Assembly: GCA_022565655.1 (NCBI GenBank)
Contig: JAIUMG010000221.1
Coordinates: 1 to 5,695 of the forward strand
DNA length: 5,695 nt
Direction: 5' to 3'
From: Alkalimonas sp.
GTDB lineage: Bacteria > Pseudomonadota > Gammaproteobacteria > Enterobacterales > Alteromonadaceae
In this document: positions 4,999 to 5,695 of the stretch, piece after piece
Numbering within the stretch: position 1 is the first letter of the stretch
Layout of the letters: each line of letters opens with the position of its first letter
Made by a program: the position numbers and the translations under genes
Notes under the pieces: generated by a model
Told to the model about the DNA's origin: nothing
Seen by the model: only the letters and a program-made list of their open reading frames with translations
Databases searched by the model: none

Positions 4999-5695
4999 AT
5001 GGAGCATGCCACTGCCGATCGCAGAGCACGTCTGTTGGCTCAGTTGCCAGTTTCAACGGTTGCGCTGATACCGGCAGCCCGTGAGCAAACCCGTAGCCGT
5101 GACACCGAATATCCCTTTCGACAGGCCAGCGATTTCTGGTATTTAACCGCCTTTCCCGAGCCGGATGCGCTGCTGATTCTGGCCAAAGATGAGCAGGGGC
5201 AATGCAGTGAGTTGCTGCTGTGTCGCGATAAAGACCCACAAGCAGAGGTTTGGCAAGGTCGGCGTTATGGTACCGAGCAGGCTGAAGCTGTATTCGGTGT
5301 GCCTGCCGCTTCGCTATCGCAGCAATCGGATGCCGTGCTCGACGCCTTACGTGGTAAACAGCAGTTGTATTTTAGTTTTGGCGCCGATCCGCTGTTTGAT
5401 CAGCACGTCTTTGCTGCATTGGAACAGATCCGAAGTACCCCGCGGCAAAGTGAGCTGGTGCCTACCGCGATCCATGATTTGCGGCCAGTGCTCAGTGAGA
5501 TGCGGCTGATCAAAGATCAAGGCGAAATTGCACTGATGCAGCATGCTGCTCGCATTAGTGCCGAGGCGCATACCCAGGCCATGTTGCTGTGCCAGCCAGG
5601 TGTGTACGAGTACCAACTGGAAGCCAGCTTGTTGCAGCACTTCGCCACCGCCGACGATGCTACTGTAGGCTGGGAAGCGCGCACCTTGCATGGCG
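4999..5695 (+). CDS. pepP: Xaa-Pro aminopeptidase P, N-terminal part (runs off right edge; last ~50 bp inverted)
   Basis: PepP is a cytoplasmic metallo-aminopeptidase (M24B) that removes the N-terminal residue from peptides with proline second. The visible part is the N-terminal creatinase-like domain with SRDTEYPFRQASDFWYLTAF, VWQGRRYG and RPVLSEMRLIKDQGEI, then the start of the pita-bread catalytic domain (AHTQAMLLCQPGVYEYQLEAS). The metal ligands would lie beyond the window. ATG 4999 is preferred (AGGA at 4984-4987, spacing 11); ATG 4987 in the same frame is an alternative with no properly spaced site. Homology stops at LLQHFA (about 5646). The following frame ATADDATVGWEARTLHG does not fit the family, whereas the reverse strand of these bases gives the expected PepP block. 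The gene is intact up to that point. It is cotranscribed with ygfB. Confidence 0.93.
   Translation, partial: MEHATADRRARLLAQLPVSTVALIPAAREQTRSRDTEYPFRQASDFWYLTAFPEPDALLILAKDEQGQCSELLLCRDKDPQAEVWQGRRYGTEQAEAVFGVPAASLSQQSDAVLDALRGKQQLYFSFGADPLFDQHVFAALEQIRSTPRQSELVPTAIHDLRPVLSEMRLIKDQGEIALMQHAARISAEAHTQAMLLCQPGVYEYQLEASLLQHFATADDATVGWEARTLHG
5641..5695. other. Inverted segment of pepP bounded by a short inverted repeat
   Basis: Read on the minus strand from 5691, this stretch encodes MQGARFPAYSSIVGGGE, the conserved PepP block that should follow LLQHFA on the plus strand (E. coli has NRHGARYPSYNTIVGSGE, from memory). The core (about 5648-5690) is therefore backwards relative to the rest of pepP. 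CGCCA (5643-5647) and TGGCG (5691-5695) are inverted; the expected uninterrupted gene would carry TTCGCCA and TGGCGAA at these points. The window ends on the second arm. A fold-back chimera at a contig end is the likeliest cause; a real small inversion is possible. Confidence 0.85.

Noticed and set aside
5347..5691. Minus-strand 114-residue ORF beginning MQGARFPAYSSIVGGGE
   Set aside because: Only its first ~17 residues look like real protein, and they are the inverted piece of pepP; the rest is the antisense shadow of the intact pepP coding sequence.

Overview
The window is a chromosomal housekeeping segment from a gammaproteobacterium with moderate GC content. The evidence is an E. coli-type GltX C-terminus, a canonical 6S RNA directly upstream of fau, a serine-regulated SerA with an ACT domain, and the ygfB-pepP pair. 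The block pepP-ygfB / 6S RNA-fau-rpiA-serA is, from memory, most like the order seen in Alteromonadales- or Vibrionales-type genomes. That placement is tentative and no genus can be named from the sequence.

Layout, left to right. The 3' end of gltX enters from the left (+ strand). After a spacer of about 200 bp comes a DUF481 (YdiY-like) outer-membrane beta-barrel gene (+). It converges with serA (-), and the two stop codons are 2 bp apart. serA, rpiA and fau all read on the minus strand, and a 180-nt 6S RNA gene lies upstream of fau on the same strand. A divergent promoter then drives ygfB (UPF0149) and pepP (+), and pepP runs off the right edge.

How the genes relate: 6S RNA-fau is the classic transcription unit linking a growth-phase regulator of RNA polymerase to folate salvage. 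serA (the first step of serine synthesis, which feeds one-carbon units) and rpiA (pentose phosphate pathway) follow it. Intrinsic terminator candidates are visible after serA, where the hairpin lies inside the DUF481 coding sequence, and at the fau stop codon. Each is best formed on the minus-strand RNA. rpiA has its own promoter.

Most notable: (1) the last ~50 bp of the window is inverted relative to pepP. The + strand reading frame loses homology after residue ~216, while the reverse strand of the same bases encodes the missing conserved PepP block QGARFPAYSSIVGGGE. The inverted piece is bounded by a short inverted repeat. This is either a fold-back or chimeric contig end, or a tiny inversion. 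(2) zapA, which normally sits between ygfB and the 6S RNA, is absent, and only ~140 bp separates them. No undescribed multi-gene system is visible; the rest is ordinary core genome.
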